Shown here: positions 30,820 through 39,086 of the stretch, one piece after another
Layout of the letters: each line of letters starts with the position of its first letter
How positions within the stretch are numbered: the first letter of the stretch is position 1
NCBI GenBank assembly: GCA_016776605.1
Contig: JADHTB010000002.1
Span: 194,842 to 258,841 of the forward strand
Source: Alphaproteobacteria bacterium
GTDB taxonomy: Bacteria > Pseudomonadota > Alphaproteobacteria > GCA-2731375
DNA length: 64,000 nt
Reading direction: 5' to 3'
The notes under the pieces: model-generated
Seen by the model: the letters and a program-made list of their open reading frames with translations, nothing else
Databases searched by the model: none
What the model was told of the DNA's origin: nothing
Translations under genes and position numbers: made by a program

Positions 30820-31977
30820 TTATTTAAATGCATATTTTAGATCATTCAACAAGTCTTCTCCGTCCTCGATCCCCACGGACAAGCGCACCAGGCCATCGCT
30901 GATCCCCAGTTCGGCGCGAATTTCGGGTGGAATGGAAGCATGGGTCATAATGGCGGGATGTTCGATCAGGCTCTCCACGCCGCCAAGGCTTTCCGCCAGG
31001 GAAAACAATTCAGTCCGTTCCAGGAAGCGGCGGCTTCTCTCCAACCCGCCCTTTAAAACCGCCGTCACCATGCCGCCGAAACAATCCATCTGACGTACGG
31101 CAAGGGTATGCTGGGGGTGGCTGGGCAAGCCGGGATAGAAGACAGTTTCCACAGCTTCATGGTCCGCCAGGAATTGGGCGATGGCCAGGGCGTTTTCGCT
31201 GTGGCGCTGCATGCGCAAAGGCAGGGTTTTCAAACCCCGCATGGCCAGAAAGGCATCGAACGGCCCGGCGATGGAGCCGACCGCGTTATGCAGATAGGCC
31301 AGACGCTGGCGCAAATCGTCGTCGTCGCGGACCACGACCATGCCGCCGACCATGTCGGAATGGCCATTCAGATATTTGGTCGCCGAATGCACCACAATGT
31401 CGAAACCGAAATCCAGTGGCCGTTGCGCCACCGGCGAGGCAAAGGTGTTGTCGGCCACGGTAAGGATACCCTTTGGCGCCGCCACCTTGGCGATGGCGGC
31501 GAAATCCACCAGGCGCAACATCGGATTGGTGGGACTTTCAATCCAGATCATTTTGGTTTCCGGCCGGATCGCGCCGGCTAGGGCGCTCTCGTCCGACAGA
31601 TCGACATAGCTGAATTTCAGGCCGGCGGAACGCTTGCGCACATCCTCGAACAGGCGGTAGGTGCCGCCATACAGATCATCCATGGCGATGACATGGTCGC
31701 CGCTGTCCAACAGTTCCAGGATAGTGCCGCTGGCCGCCAGACCGGAGGCGAAGGCATAACCCTGGGCGCCATTTTCCAAATCGGCCACACAGGCCTCATA
31801 GGCCATGCGCGTGGGATTCTGGCTGCGTGAATATTCAAAGCCTTTGTGCACACCGGGGCTGTCCTGGACGTAGGTGGAGGTGGCATAGATGGGCACCATG
31901 ATGGCGCCGGTGGTCGGGTCCGGGGTCTGGCCGGCATGAATGGCGCGGGTGGCGATGCCGTGGCGGTTACGTGACAT
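30820..31977 (-). CDS. Cys/Met-metabolism PLP enzyme (cystathionine gamma-synthase/lyase type)
   Basis: 385-aa trans-sulfuration enzyme. Family signatures in order: ATRAIHAGQTPDP, the PLP-phosphate-binding YSRSQNPT, SGLAASGT, the stacking Tyr in MDDLYGGTYRLFED, ESPTNPMLRL, and the Schiff-base Lys in HSATKYLNGHSDMVGG. C-terminal LAESLGGVESLIEHPA completes the family. It makes or splits cystathionine; gamma-synthase and gamma-lyase cannot be told apart by eye. Start at ATG 31977 with GAGAGG upstream. Confidence 0.9.
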   Translation of the reverse strand: MSRNRHGIATRAIHAGQTPDPTTGAIMVPIYATSTYVQDSPGVHKGFEYSRSQNPTRMAYEACVADLENGAQGYAFASGLAASGTILELLDSGDHVIAMDDLYGGTYRLFEDVRKRSAGLKFSYVDLSDESALAGAIRPETKMIWIESPTNPMLRLVDFAAIAKVAAPKGILTVADNTFASPVAQRPLDFGFDIVVHSATKYLNGHSDMVGGMVVVRDDDDLRQRLAYLHNAVGSIAGPFDAFLAMRGLKTLPLRMQRHSENALAIAQFLADHEAVETVFYPGLPSHPQHTLAVRQMDCFGGMVTAVLKGGLERSRRFLERTELFSLAESLGGVESLIEHPAIMTHASIPPEIRAELGISDGLVRLSVGIEDGEDLLNDLKYAFK

Positions 31978-32049
31978 TCCTAAACCTCTCAATTTTTAAC
32001 TGTTCACGGCGGACATGGGCGCGGCAAGCCCCTCAAATCAATCCCGCGA

Positions 32050-32514
32050 TCAACCTCGCCCGCGATAGGGGGCGACGCCTTGTTCAGGTATCCAGACACC
32101 GGGCGGCGGCGCGCCGGTGGCGTAAAATACATCGATGGGGATGCCACCACGGGGGTACCAATAGCCGCCGATGCGCAGCCACTTTGGCGCCAATAGATCA
32201 ACCAGACGTTTGGCGATGGCCACGGTGCAGCCTTCATGAAATGCGGCGTGATCGCGATGCGCGGCCAGAAAAAACTTCAGGGATTTACTCTCGACGATCC
32301 AATCGCCGGGCAGATAGTCGATCACCAGATGGGCGAAATCCGGCTGTCCCGTGACCGGGCAGACCGTGGTGAATTCCGGGCAGGCGAACCGAATGAGATA
32401 ATCATCGCCTACATGCGGATTGGCGACGCGTTCCAACACCGCTTCCTCGGGCGTTTTGGGCGCCTCGGCCAGACGGCCAAGTTGGCGCAATTCGTTGCTT
32501 TCCATATCCGTCAT
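32050..32514 (-). CDS. queF: NADPH-dependent 7-cyano-7-deazaguanine reductase
   Basis: Reduces preQ0 to preQ1 in queuosine synthesis. The thioimide-forming Cys is in [14 protein letters not shown] (about residue 52), and the QueF motif [20 protein letters not shown] follows near residue 75. At 154 aa it is the short, unimodal (Bacillus-type) form. No other queuosine genes are adjacent. I saw no preQ1 riboswitch-like element in the 105 bases upstream. Confidence 0.95.
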   Translation of the reverse strand: MTDMESNELRQLGRLAEAPKTPEEAVLERVANPHVGDDYLIRFACPEFTTVCPVTGQPDFAHLVIDYLPGDWIVESKSLKFFLAAHRDHAAFHEGCTVAIAKRLVDLLAPKWLRIGGYWYPRGGIPIDVFYATGAPPPGVWIPEQGVAPYRGRG

Positions 32515-32619
32515 GTCTATATCCCTTGAACGTTGCCCTGGCGGCGTGGCGCACTATTATTACAACAAGCGCTGCCTCTTGCAGTGTCTTTAATTATTTT
32601 TCCGAGGAGAGCATAGGCG

Positions 32620-33006
32620 ATGTTGCAGCGTGGGTTCAGGCAGATGGTTGGTGAGGCCGAAGCGGCGGTGGAGGTCATTTCAGTCGAGGACGGGCTGGCT
32701 CTGGTTGGCGATGCCGGTGTCATCTTTATCGATGTACGCGAGATGGTGGAACGGCGGCAAACGGGCTGCATTCCCGGCTCGGTGCATGTGCCACGCGGTT
32801 TTCTGGAATTCCGGGTTGATCCCGATAGCCCGATGCATGACAAGGCAGTGGATGGCGCCAAGCGTCTGGTGCTTTATTGCGCTTCGGGCGGCCGTTCCGC
32901 ACTGGCGGCAAAAACCATGCTGGATATGGGCTTTGCCAATGTTTGTTTCCTGGGCGGTGGTCTCGGGGCCTGGAACCAGGCTGGCGGACAGGTAGAGCAG
33001 GATTAG
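32620..33006 (+). CDS. Rhodanese-domain protein
   Basis: 128-aa single rhodanese domain. Residues VIFIDVRE (about 34-41), the CIPGSVHVPRG loop and the active-site loop YCASGGRSA with the catalytic Cys near residue 87 are all present. These proteins carry or transfer persulfide sulfur in the cytoplasm. CCGAGGAG lies 12 bases before the ATG. The stop codon TAG (33004-33006) is the left end of element E5. Confidence 0.9.
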   Translation: MLQRGFRQMVGEAEAAVEVISVEDGLALVGDAGVIFIDVREMVERRQTGCIPGSVHVPRGFLEFRVDPDSPMHDKAVDGAKRLVLYCASGGRSALAAKTMLDMGFANVCFLGGGLGAWNQAGGQVEQD

Positions 33007-33066
33007 AGCAATTTTTCCAATTACTTAGTATCGCTTCGCGATTCTCATTCATTCGAAATTGCGCTA
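33004..33066. repeat. Dispersed element E5, 63-base short form between two convergent stops
   Basis: Begins TAGAGCAATT and ends AATTGCGCTA, exactly 63 bases, with the stem ATCGC/GCGAT in the centre. The first TAG is the stop of the rhodanese gene on the plus strand, and the last three bases (CTA) are the TAG stop of the phosphoesterase gene on the minus strand. Removing the element and one TA leaves GATTAACG, in which both genes would again stop, each at TAA. Confidence 0.9.
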
Positions 33067-34050
33067 ACGAACCGGTTTTTCCGCCCGCCGCAGAACAATC
33101 AGCGCCACTTCCGGCGGACAATTATAGCGAATTGGAATGCTCGCGACGCCGGCGCCGTTGGAGGTATAGCCGACCATATTGCCGTGCCGCCACAGGCCGT
33201 GGCTATAGGCCCGGCAGCGCCGCAATTGGCTGAGCAAAGGCCCGCCCCAGGGCAGGCGGATTTGGCCGCCATGGGTGTGGCCGCACAGATACAGATCAAT
33301 GCCCGCGGCGGCGGCCATATCAGCCACCTCGGCCGAATGAACAGCGGCAATGCGGCAACCCGTCCGAACCTCCCGCAGGGCCCCGTGCGCGGCCTCGGTA
33401 TAGAAGGAATGGACATCATCCAAACCGGTCAGATGTAAAACCCCGTGCGGCCGTTCGATGGTGACCGTCTGGTTGAGCAGGACCCGCAGGCCCATGTTTT
33501 CCAGAATAGAGACCGATGCCGCCGGATCGTGATTGCCCAGCAGGGCAAAAGATCCATCGTTTGGCTCAAGGGCCGCCAGGATCGGCTGCAACAAGGCTAG
33601 TCCCGGTTCTGGTTGATCGTCGTGGCGGTCGCGGTAATCGCCGGTCAACAGCAAAAGATCCACCGATACCCCGCGCAGCAAAGCGGTAATTCTGTCCACC
33701 AGGGCGGGCAGTAAATCCAAATGCGTATCGCTGATCTGCAATATGCGGTAGCCATCAAAGGCCACGGGCAGATTTGCCAACCTGACGGTAACAGGCTTCA
33801 GCGCGATGTTCAGCGCATTGGCCCGGCCGCGTGCATGCAAGCCGGACAGCCGCAACAATCGTTCAAAGAGTTTGAGCGCGGGGCGTAGTCTGTTCCACCC
33901 CCGCCGAGGGATAAGACCCATCGGCGTGGCGTAATGGCGGCCTTCTTCCAACGCCTGGCGTTGGCGCCGCCAAGTCTGCCGGACCGTATCGGTTTGACCG
34001 GCCTGACCGTCGCCGGAACTGGAGGCGATGCCGCCGTATGCATCGTGCAT
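33064..34050 (-). CDS. Calcineurin-like metallophosphoesterase (YkuE/YaeI type)
   Basis: 328-aa protein with the five blocks of the binuclear metallophosphoesterase site: ISDTHLD, LLTGDYRDR (GD), LLGNHDPA (GNHD), VHSAEV and CGHTHGGQ. A basic N-terminal segment of about 90 residues precedes the domain; no clear membrane anchor is seen, although related enzymes are membrane-associated and act on lipid A precursors (UDP-diacylglucosamine) or are undefined. Its stop is within element E5. Confidence 0.88.
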   Translation of the reverse strand: MHDAYGGIASSSGDGQAGQTDTVRQTWRRQRQALEEGRHYATPMGLIPRRGWNRLRPALKLFERLLRLSGLHARGRANALNIALKPVTVRLANLPVAFDGYRILQISDTHLDLLPALVDRITALLRGVSVDLLLLTGDYRDRHDDQPEPGLALLQPILAALEPNDGSFALLGNHDPAASVSILENMGLRVLLNQTVTIERPHGVLHLTGLDDVHSFYTEAAHGALREVRTGCRIAAVHSAEVADMAAAAGIDLYLCGHTHGGQIRLPWGGPLLSQLRRCRAYSHGLWRHGNMVGYTSNGAGVASIPIRYNCPPEVALIVLRRAEKPVR

Positions 34051-34134
34051 GACAGACCTCTAAATTCAGAAGACGCCCTACTGGAGCGTTTCGGCGCGCT
34101 TGCGGGATAGATGAGGGGTAGATCGGTCGACAGT

Positions 34135-35415
34135 CTAGCCCGGCAGTTTCGCCTCGGTGATAATAGCGCCTTGCAGACGAGCGCCGTCAATGGCGGCACC
34201 GGTTAAATCGGCGCTCCGCAGATTGGCGCCGTTGAAATTGGCGCCGGACAGATTGGCGCCGCACAACAGGGCCGAGGTCAAGTTGCAGCGGCTGAAATTG
34301 GAATCGGTTAAATTGGCGGGCCAGACCCGGCCGGTCGGCTTGCCGTCGCGGCCCTTGATATCGGCTGCGGAGATATCGGTTTCAATCATGCTGGCTTCGG
34401 TTAGATCGGCCCCCGAGAGGTTGGTCCCGGTCATCTCTGCCTTATCCAATTTACCTTTGTAGAGGTTGGTGCCGGACATATCGGCCATGTTTAGGGCCGA
34501 TCCTAGAAAACGCGCGCCGGTCAATGACGCACCGATCATCGAGGCGCCCGAAAGATTTATGCCCGAGAAATCAACGTTATCCAGTTCCGCGCCATCCAGG
34601 ATGGCGCGTGTGCCTTCGGCGCCAAAGCTGGCCATCCACTTTTCATGGTTGCGAATGGTGTCGCGCAGATCGTCGGGCAGGGAATCCACCGAGATAACGA
34701 TTTCCGCGCCGGTCAAATCCGCGCCGGACAGATCCACCCCTTCCATGGAGGTGTTGTTCAATTTCACGCCGCGCATGTTGGTATTCTTGCAGATAATCCC
34801 GGTCAGGATGGCGGAGCCCAGATTGGCCCCTTCCAGGGATGCGCCGGTTAAATCGGCGCCGCTCAAATCGGCGCCGTCCATCATGGAGCCACTCAGATCG
34901 GCATCGGTCAATACTGCGTTACGTAGAATAGCGCCGGATAGATCAGTTTGGGTGAGCACGGAATTGGCAAGGCGCGCGCCGGATAGATTAGCGCCTTTCA
35001 GCGAGCCACGCTCTACCTCAATGCTGCTGGAACCAGAGTTGACAACTTTGGTCCCGCCCCCTTCGGCTGCCGTCATCAAGGTACCGTCGCGCAGATCGGC
35101 GCCAAACAGATTTGCATCGCTTAGATCGGCGCCGCGCAGTTGGGCGCCCCGCATATCGGAATTGGATAAATCGGCACCGCGCAGATCGGTATTTTGCAGA
35201 TCAGCGGCAAACAGATCTGCACTATGGAAATTGACGCCGCCGAGCATGGAATCGGACAACTGGACGCCGGTCAGTTTGGCCTGTTCCAGATTAGCGCCAC
35301 CGAAATCCATTCCCGCCAGCTCTTGCAGGGATAAATTGGCCCGTGTCCCGCCGGGATGACCGCTTAGCCAACGTTTATGCCGTGCCAGGGTAAGTTGAAA
35401 TTCTTGCGTTATCAT
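34135..35415 (-). CDS. Pentapeptide-repeat protein
   Basis: 426-aa protein built almost entirely of A(D/N)LxG-type pentapeptides from about residue 35 to the end, interrupted near residues 130-145 and 230-265 by non-repeat loops. Such repeats fold into a square right-handed beta helix. The N-terminal HKRWLSGHPGGTRANLSLQELAG is the common lead-in of bacterial members with unknown role; it is not of the short Qnr type. The start ATG at 35415 gives the usual N-terminus; an ATG at 35463 would add 16 residues. Confidence 0.88.
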   Translation of the reverse strand: MITQEFQLTLARHKRWLSGHPGGTRANLSLQELAGMDFGGANLEQAKLTGVQLSDSMLGGVNFHSADLFAADLQNTDLRGADLSNSDMRGAQLRGADLSDANLFGADLRDGTLMTAAEGGGTKVVNSGSSSIEVERGSLKGANLSGARLANSVLTQTDLSGAILRNAVLTDADLSGSMMDGADLSGADLTGASLEGANLGSAILTGIICKNTNMRGVKLNNTSMEGVDLSGADLTGAEIVISVDSLPDDLRDTIRNHEKWMASFGAEGTRAILDGAELDNVDFSGINLSGASMIGASLTGARFLGSALNMADMSGTNLYKGKLDKAEMTGTNLSGADLTEASMIETDISAADIKGRDGKPTGRVWPANLTDSNFSRCNLTSALLCGANLSGANFNGANLRSADLTGAAIDGARLQGAIITEAKLPG

Positions 35416-35753
35416 GGTGATCCAGATACAGGCGGCCCAAATGTACGAAGTGCTGATGGACAATGCCCCAGCGAAGTAAATATTGCCTTAAGACTGTGTC
35501 CTGGCATGCCGCGTCATGAATTAAATATACAATATTGAAATGAAAGAAAAAAATACAGATAAGTCTGAGGTAGATGAAAAAATACATAAATTAATTCATA
35601 TATTGCAACTCATGTATCGGTATATTAGAAAAATAGTTATTTCATTGTAAGTCAAATGTAATATTATTATATAATTTGAAGATTATAATAATGTGTTTTT
35701 ATTATTTTTATTTGCCATTATCTCTGGGAATATGTGTAGACATAGGATCAACT
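35416..35753. other. Very AT-rich intergenic segment
   Basis: 338 bases; from about 35515 to 35740 the sequence is dominated by A and T, with runs such as TATTATTATATAATTTG, in sharp contrast to the flanking GC-rich genes. It might be a remnant of transferred DNA or a promoter/nucleoid-protein site. It contains one possible small ORF (35540-35650). Confidence 0.6.
35540..35650 (+). CDS. Possible 36-aa peptide in AT-rich segment
   Basis: ATG at 35540 opens a frame of 36 codons ending in TAA at 35650: MKEKNTDKSEVDEKIHKL then a more hydrophobic half with ILQLMYRYIRKIVISL at the end. No convincing ribosome site precedes it (TATTGAA). Its codon use (AAA, ATA, TTA) is unlike the surrounding genes. 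It may be real foreign DNA or chance in an AT-rich sequence; low confidence. Confidence 0.15.
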   Translation: MKEKNTDKSEVDEKIHKLIHILQLMYRYIRKIVISL

Positions 35754-36884
35754 CTAACTTCTGGAGGATGGCGAACCTGTATGTTTTGCGGTGTTCCATT
35801 TTAAAATTCGGAAAACAATCGGCGCCATGGTGACAATCAAAAGTATCCGGACAACATGCATGGTGGCAATAAAGGCCGTATCCACATTCAGAGCCAGGGC
35901 GATAAGGCTCATTTCCGCAAGACCACCGGGCGAAAGAGCCAGCAACAGGGCGTGCATGGGCAAGCCAAGCCAGGGCGCGATCACGGTGGCAAAGGCCGCA
36001 GCCATGGCTAACATGATCAGCGCCGAACAGAGCGCCAGAAAGATAGGGCGGGCCATTTCGCGCAAATTCAGGCCGACGAAACGCGCCCCGATGGCGGAAC
36101 CGATCACCACCTGAGCGATGGCTATCAAGTTGGCGGGGGGGCCGCCATGGACCAGACCGGTTAAATAGGCCACGGCGGAGACCAGCAGCGGTCCCAGGAT
36201 CTGTCCGCCCGGCAGGCGCAGCGTACGCCCCAGAAAATAGCCGATCACCGCACAGCCGCCTAGAATAGCCAATTCCCCGCCATGCGCCGAGGGCCGGCTG
36301 CCCAATACTTGTGCCGTATTGGGAATATCCAGATGTTCGGCGGTCGCGAGGTACAATGGCAGCAGGAAGACCACGACAAAGATCCGCGTGGCATGCACCA
36401 GCGCGATCATCCGGGGGTCGCCGCCGTATTGTTCGCCGACGATGGTCATTTCGCCCAAACCCCCGGGGGTGCCGGCAAAATAAGCGGTGTTGCGGTCCAG
36501 CTTGCCGACGCGAACCAGAAAAAACACTGAAACGACCGTCATTACGGTGACAAAGGCGACCATGATGACGACCCCAAGGCCCCAGTGCTGCAGGTGGTCC
36601 AGGATTTGCGGGGTAAAGGCGCTGCCCAGCAAGGTGCCCAAGACAGCTACCATTGCCATGCGCAGAGGCATATGCAGGGTTACTGGTGCACCGGATAGGG
36701 CTGCAATGGTGGTAAAGGTCATGGCGCCCAGCATCCAGGCCAGGGGCAGATTGAAGTAGAAAAAGACCGTGCCCCCGACCGCACCAAGAAGCAGTGACAA
36801 AACTAACCGGACGAGCTTCCTGGAGGCCGGTTTACTTAGTCGAAATCTACGCAATAAAACATCAGGCAAAGGAATATTAGGCAA
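35754..36884 (-). CDS. AbrB/TmoA-family inner-membrane protein
   Basis: 376-aa protein with about ten membrane helices in two repeats (TIGR03082-type AbrB duplication). Each repeat ends in the conserved TPGGLGEMTIVGEQYGGD (near residue 155) and its counterpart ALSPGGLAEMSLIALALN (near 320). Proteins of this family have been named ammonia monooxygenase or AbrB regulator by mistake; they are probably transporters. The start is TTG 36884, inside the end of the previous gene (8-base overlap). It is the last gene of a four-gene overlapping run. Confidence 0.85.
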   Translation of the reverse strand: MPNIPLPDVLLRRFRLSKPASRKLVRLVLSLLLGAVGGTVFFYFNLPLAWMLGAMTFTTIAALSGAPVTLHMPLRMAMVAVLGTLLGSAFTPQILDHLQHWGLGVVIMVAFVTVMTVVSVFFLVRVGKLDRNTAYFAGTPGGLGEMTIVGEQYGGDPRMIALVHATRIFVVVFLLPLYLATAEHLDIPNTAQVLGSRPSAHGGELAILGGCAVIGYFLGRTLRLPGGQILGPLLVSAVAYLTGLVHGGPPANLIAIAQVVIGSAIGARFVGLNLREMARPIFLALCSALIMLAMAAAFATVIAPWLGLPMHALLLALSPGGLAEMSLIALALNVDTAFIATMHVVRILLIVTMAPIVFRILKWNTAKHTGSPSSRS

Positions 36885-37845
36885 TGAAACGCCCCAGGCG
36901 GACCGCTGTCTGGCCCGGCCTTGGCCGGTTCGTCGGCATAATCAAAACACAATCGTCATGCGGGGTTACAATCGGTTGCGCGCCATCATGACCGATTACG
37001 CTGCCCGCCTTGGCGATGACCTCGAGGCCGTTATAGTCTTCGATAAAGCGGAAGTCCTCGGTCTGTATGGTGATGGGACCGACCACCTCGATCAGGCGCT
37101 GGCGGGGTGGCGTCTCCACCAGGAAAGGTGCCGCGGCGGCTTGGTCGATCAGGCCCAGGGCGTCAAGGAAATGAAACGCCGCATGAATAGCGGTCTGGCC
37201 GGATTCCTTGACCCAATGCTGTCCACACTCAATCAACAAGGCGGTTTGTTCCGTGTCCGTCCGGGCAAAGTGATTATAGTCGCGCATTCGGGGGCCGGCG
37301 GCATGACCGGGATCTGCAACAACATGTTCAGGTACGCGCATGGCAAATGCCAGGCGCCGGCCTTTATCAGCCATGCCACACAGCATCAAGGCCGGGCCGG
37401 GCAGGTGCATGGAGTGAATGTCCAAAAGATAGTCCGCCTCTGCCACGATGCCACGGATCTGCCGGGCCCTGGTCAATTCCGCGGACTGGCGAGCGCCATC
37501 GAGAATATCGTCAGACCATAGCCGGTTGAAGTCCTCGTCCACGAACCGCGAGGCCATCGGATTTTCGGGGTCAAAGGCATGATAAGCGGCGACATTGGCG
37601 AAACTAAGGGTCAAGCTGCCACGGCTGGGACGGATATCGTTTTCAAACAGCACGCTCAGGGCGTGGGCGCCGCAAACCTCGTTGCCATGGGTCAAGGCAT
37701 TGATCAGGACATTTGGTCCCGGCTGGCCGCTATCAAATTTGTGTACGTAATCGACGCCGGTGTTACCGGCTCGATAGCCCTGAATATCGATGGGTAGCAA
37801 ATCCAGGGGCAATCCCAAGTTTGTCTCAGAGTCTGGTTCGCTCAT
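36877..37845 (-). CDS. Succinylglutamate desuccinylase/aspartoacylase-family protein
   Basis: 322-aa zinc deacylase of the M14-like AstE/AspA family. The Zn site is visible as THGNEVCG (His and Glu near residue 50) with a later His in LLDIHSMHLPGP; the substrate-carboxylate Arg motif appears as DFNRLW. A C-terminal beta domain (about 220-322) follows. The family removes acyl groups from N-acyl amino acids. ATG 37845 overlaps the upstream PLP gene (ATGA), so the start is well supported. Confidence 0.88.
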   Translation of the reverse strand: MSEPDSETNLGLPLDLLPIDIQGYRAGNTGVDYVHKFDSGQPGPNVLINALTHGNEVCGAHALSVLFENDIRPSRGSLTLSFANVAAYHAFDPENPMASRFVDEDFNRLWSDDILDGARQSAELTRARQIRGIVAEADYLLDIHSMHLPGPALMLCGMADKGRRLAFAMRVPEHVVADPGHAAGPRMRDYNHFARTDTEQTALLIECGQHWVKESGQTAIHAAFHFLDALGLIDQAAAAPFLVETPPRQRLIEVVGPITIQTEDFRFIEDYNGLEVIAKAGSVIGHDGAQPIVTPHDDCVLIMPTNRPRPGQTAVRLGRFIA

Positions 37846-39086
37846 GCCATGGCTCCGTAGTCGATCGGCTGGTGGCGGTCCAGGGTGGTTCCGGCCGCCG
37901 GCATGGGGTATTTCAGGCCGGTGGCGCAATTGAACAGGATGGAACGATCCTTGGCGTCGATCCGGCCATCGGCCACGGCGGCCTGCCAGGCGGCATAGGT
38001 GGCCGCGCCTTCCGGGCACAGAAGCAGACCGCTATTTTGCGCCATATGGTCCCGGGCGGCAAAGATCGCATCGTCATCAATGGCGATGGCGAAGCCGCCC
38101 GATTGGCGAACCGCGCGTAGAATTAAAAAGTCGCCCACGGCGGCGGGTACCCGTATGCCGGCGGCCATGGTATGGGCGTTTGGCCACAGTTCGGCGTGTT
38201 CGACGCCATCATCGAAGGCCTTGACGATTGGGGCGCAGCCGGACGCCTGCACGGCGATCATCTTGGGCCGTTTCGAACCGATCCAGCCGATGGCTTCCAA
38301 TTCATCGAAGGCTTTCCACATGCCGATCAGGCCGGTGCCGCCGCCCGTCGGGTAAAAAATCGCGTCGGGCAACTGCCAGCCGCATTGTTCCGCCAATTCC
38401 AATCCCATGGTTTTCTTGCCCTCGATCCGGTAGGGCTCTTTCAGGGTCGAGGCATCGAACCAGTTCATGGCCTCCTTGCCGTCGCCGACAATTTTGCCGC
38501 AATCATTGATCAGACCGTTGACGCAATAGACCCGGGCGCCCTGCAAGGCAATCTCACGGATATTGGTCTGTGGCGTATCGTCGGGGCAAAATACAAAGGC
38601 CTCGATACCGGCAGCCCGGCAATAGGCGGCCATGGCGGCCCCGGCATTGCCGTTCGTTGGCATCGCCATGCGCCGGACGCCCAACTCCTTCGCCATGGAT
38701 ACGGCAAGGCACAAGCCGCGGGCCTTGAATGAACCGGTGGGCAGGCGGCCTTCGTCCTTTATCCACAAGTCACCCTGAACGCCTGGCGCCGGTATCAACG
38801 GCGTCATACATTCCCCCAACGAGACGATGTTCCGGTTTTCACGGACCGGCAAAAACTCGCGGTAGCGCCACAGGTCGGGCGGCCGGTTGGCAAGGGTTTC
38901 CTTGCTCAGGCCGCGCGCCAGGGCGGGCAGATCATAGCGCACCAGATATGGCCGGCCCACGGCGGAAAGCCCATGCAGTTGGTCCGCCGGGACCACTTCA
39001 CCGCTTAGCCCGCATTCCAAATGGCTGACAAAGGTTGGACGTGGTTCGCTTATGTTGCGCCAACTTGGCATAGCTTCATACTTCAT
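37842..39086 (-). CDS. Threonine-synthase-like PLP enzyme
   Basis: 414-aa fold-type II PLP enzyme. An N-terminal HLECGLSGE segment precedes the catalytic core; the PLP Lys is in PTGSFKARGL (about residue 120), then the phosphate loop TNGNAGAAMAAY and TGGGTGLIGMWKAF. The pattern is that of threonine synthase, but such homologues often act as ammonia-lyases or racemases on other amino acids. The gene lies between an M81 peptidase and a deacylase gene with overlaps on both sides, which argues for a peptide/amino-acid catabolic role instead of threonine synthesis. Confidence 0.82.
   Translation of the reverse strand: MKYEAMPSWRNISEPRPTFVSHLECGLSGEVVPADQLHGLSAVGRPYLVRYDLPALARGLSKETLANRPPDLWRYREFLPVRENRNIVSLGECMTPLIPAPGVQGDLWIKDEGRLPTGSFKARGLCLAVSMAKELGVRRMAMPTNGNAGAAMAAYCRAAGIEAFVFCPDDTPQTNIREIALQGARVYCVNGLINDCGKIVGDGKEAMNWFDASTLKEPYRIEGKKTMGLELAEQCGWQLPDAIFYPTGGGTGLIGMWKAFDELEAIGWIGSKRPKMIAVQASGCAPIVKAFDDGVEHAELWPNAHTMAAGIRVPAAVGDFLILRAVRQSGGFAIAIDDDAIFAARDHMAQNSGLLLCPEGAATYAAWQAAVADGRIDAKDRSILFNCATGLKYPMPAAGTTLDRHQPIDYGAMA

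Noticed and set aside
32515..32619. preQ1 riboswitch upstream of queF
   Set aside because: No H-type pseudoknot pattern (C-rich stem followed by A-rich tail) was found in the gap.
34466..35359. 297-aa open frame on the plus strand with Ser/Arg/Ala-rich repeats
   Set aside because: It is the antisense of the pentapeptide-repeat gene; the repeat structure keeps the other strand open. No domain is seen.
35754..36884. AbrB transcription factor or ammonia monooxygenase
   Set aside because: The protein is made of membrane helices in two repeats; the names come from old database labels.
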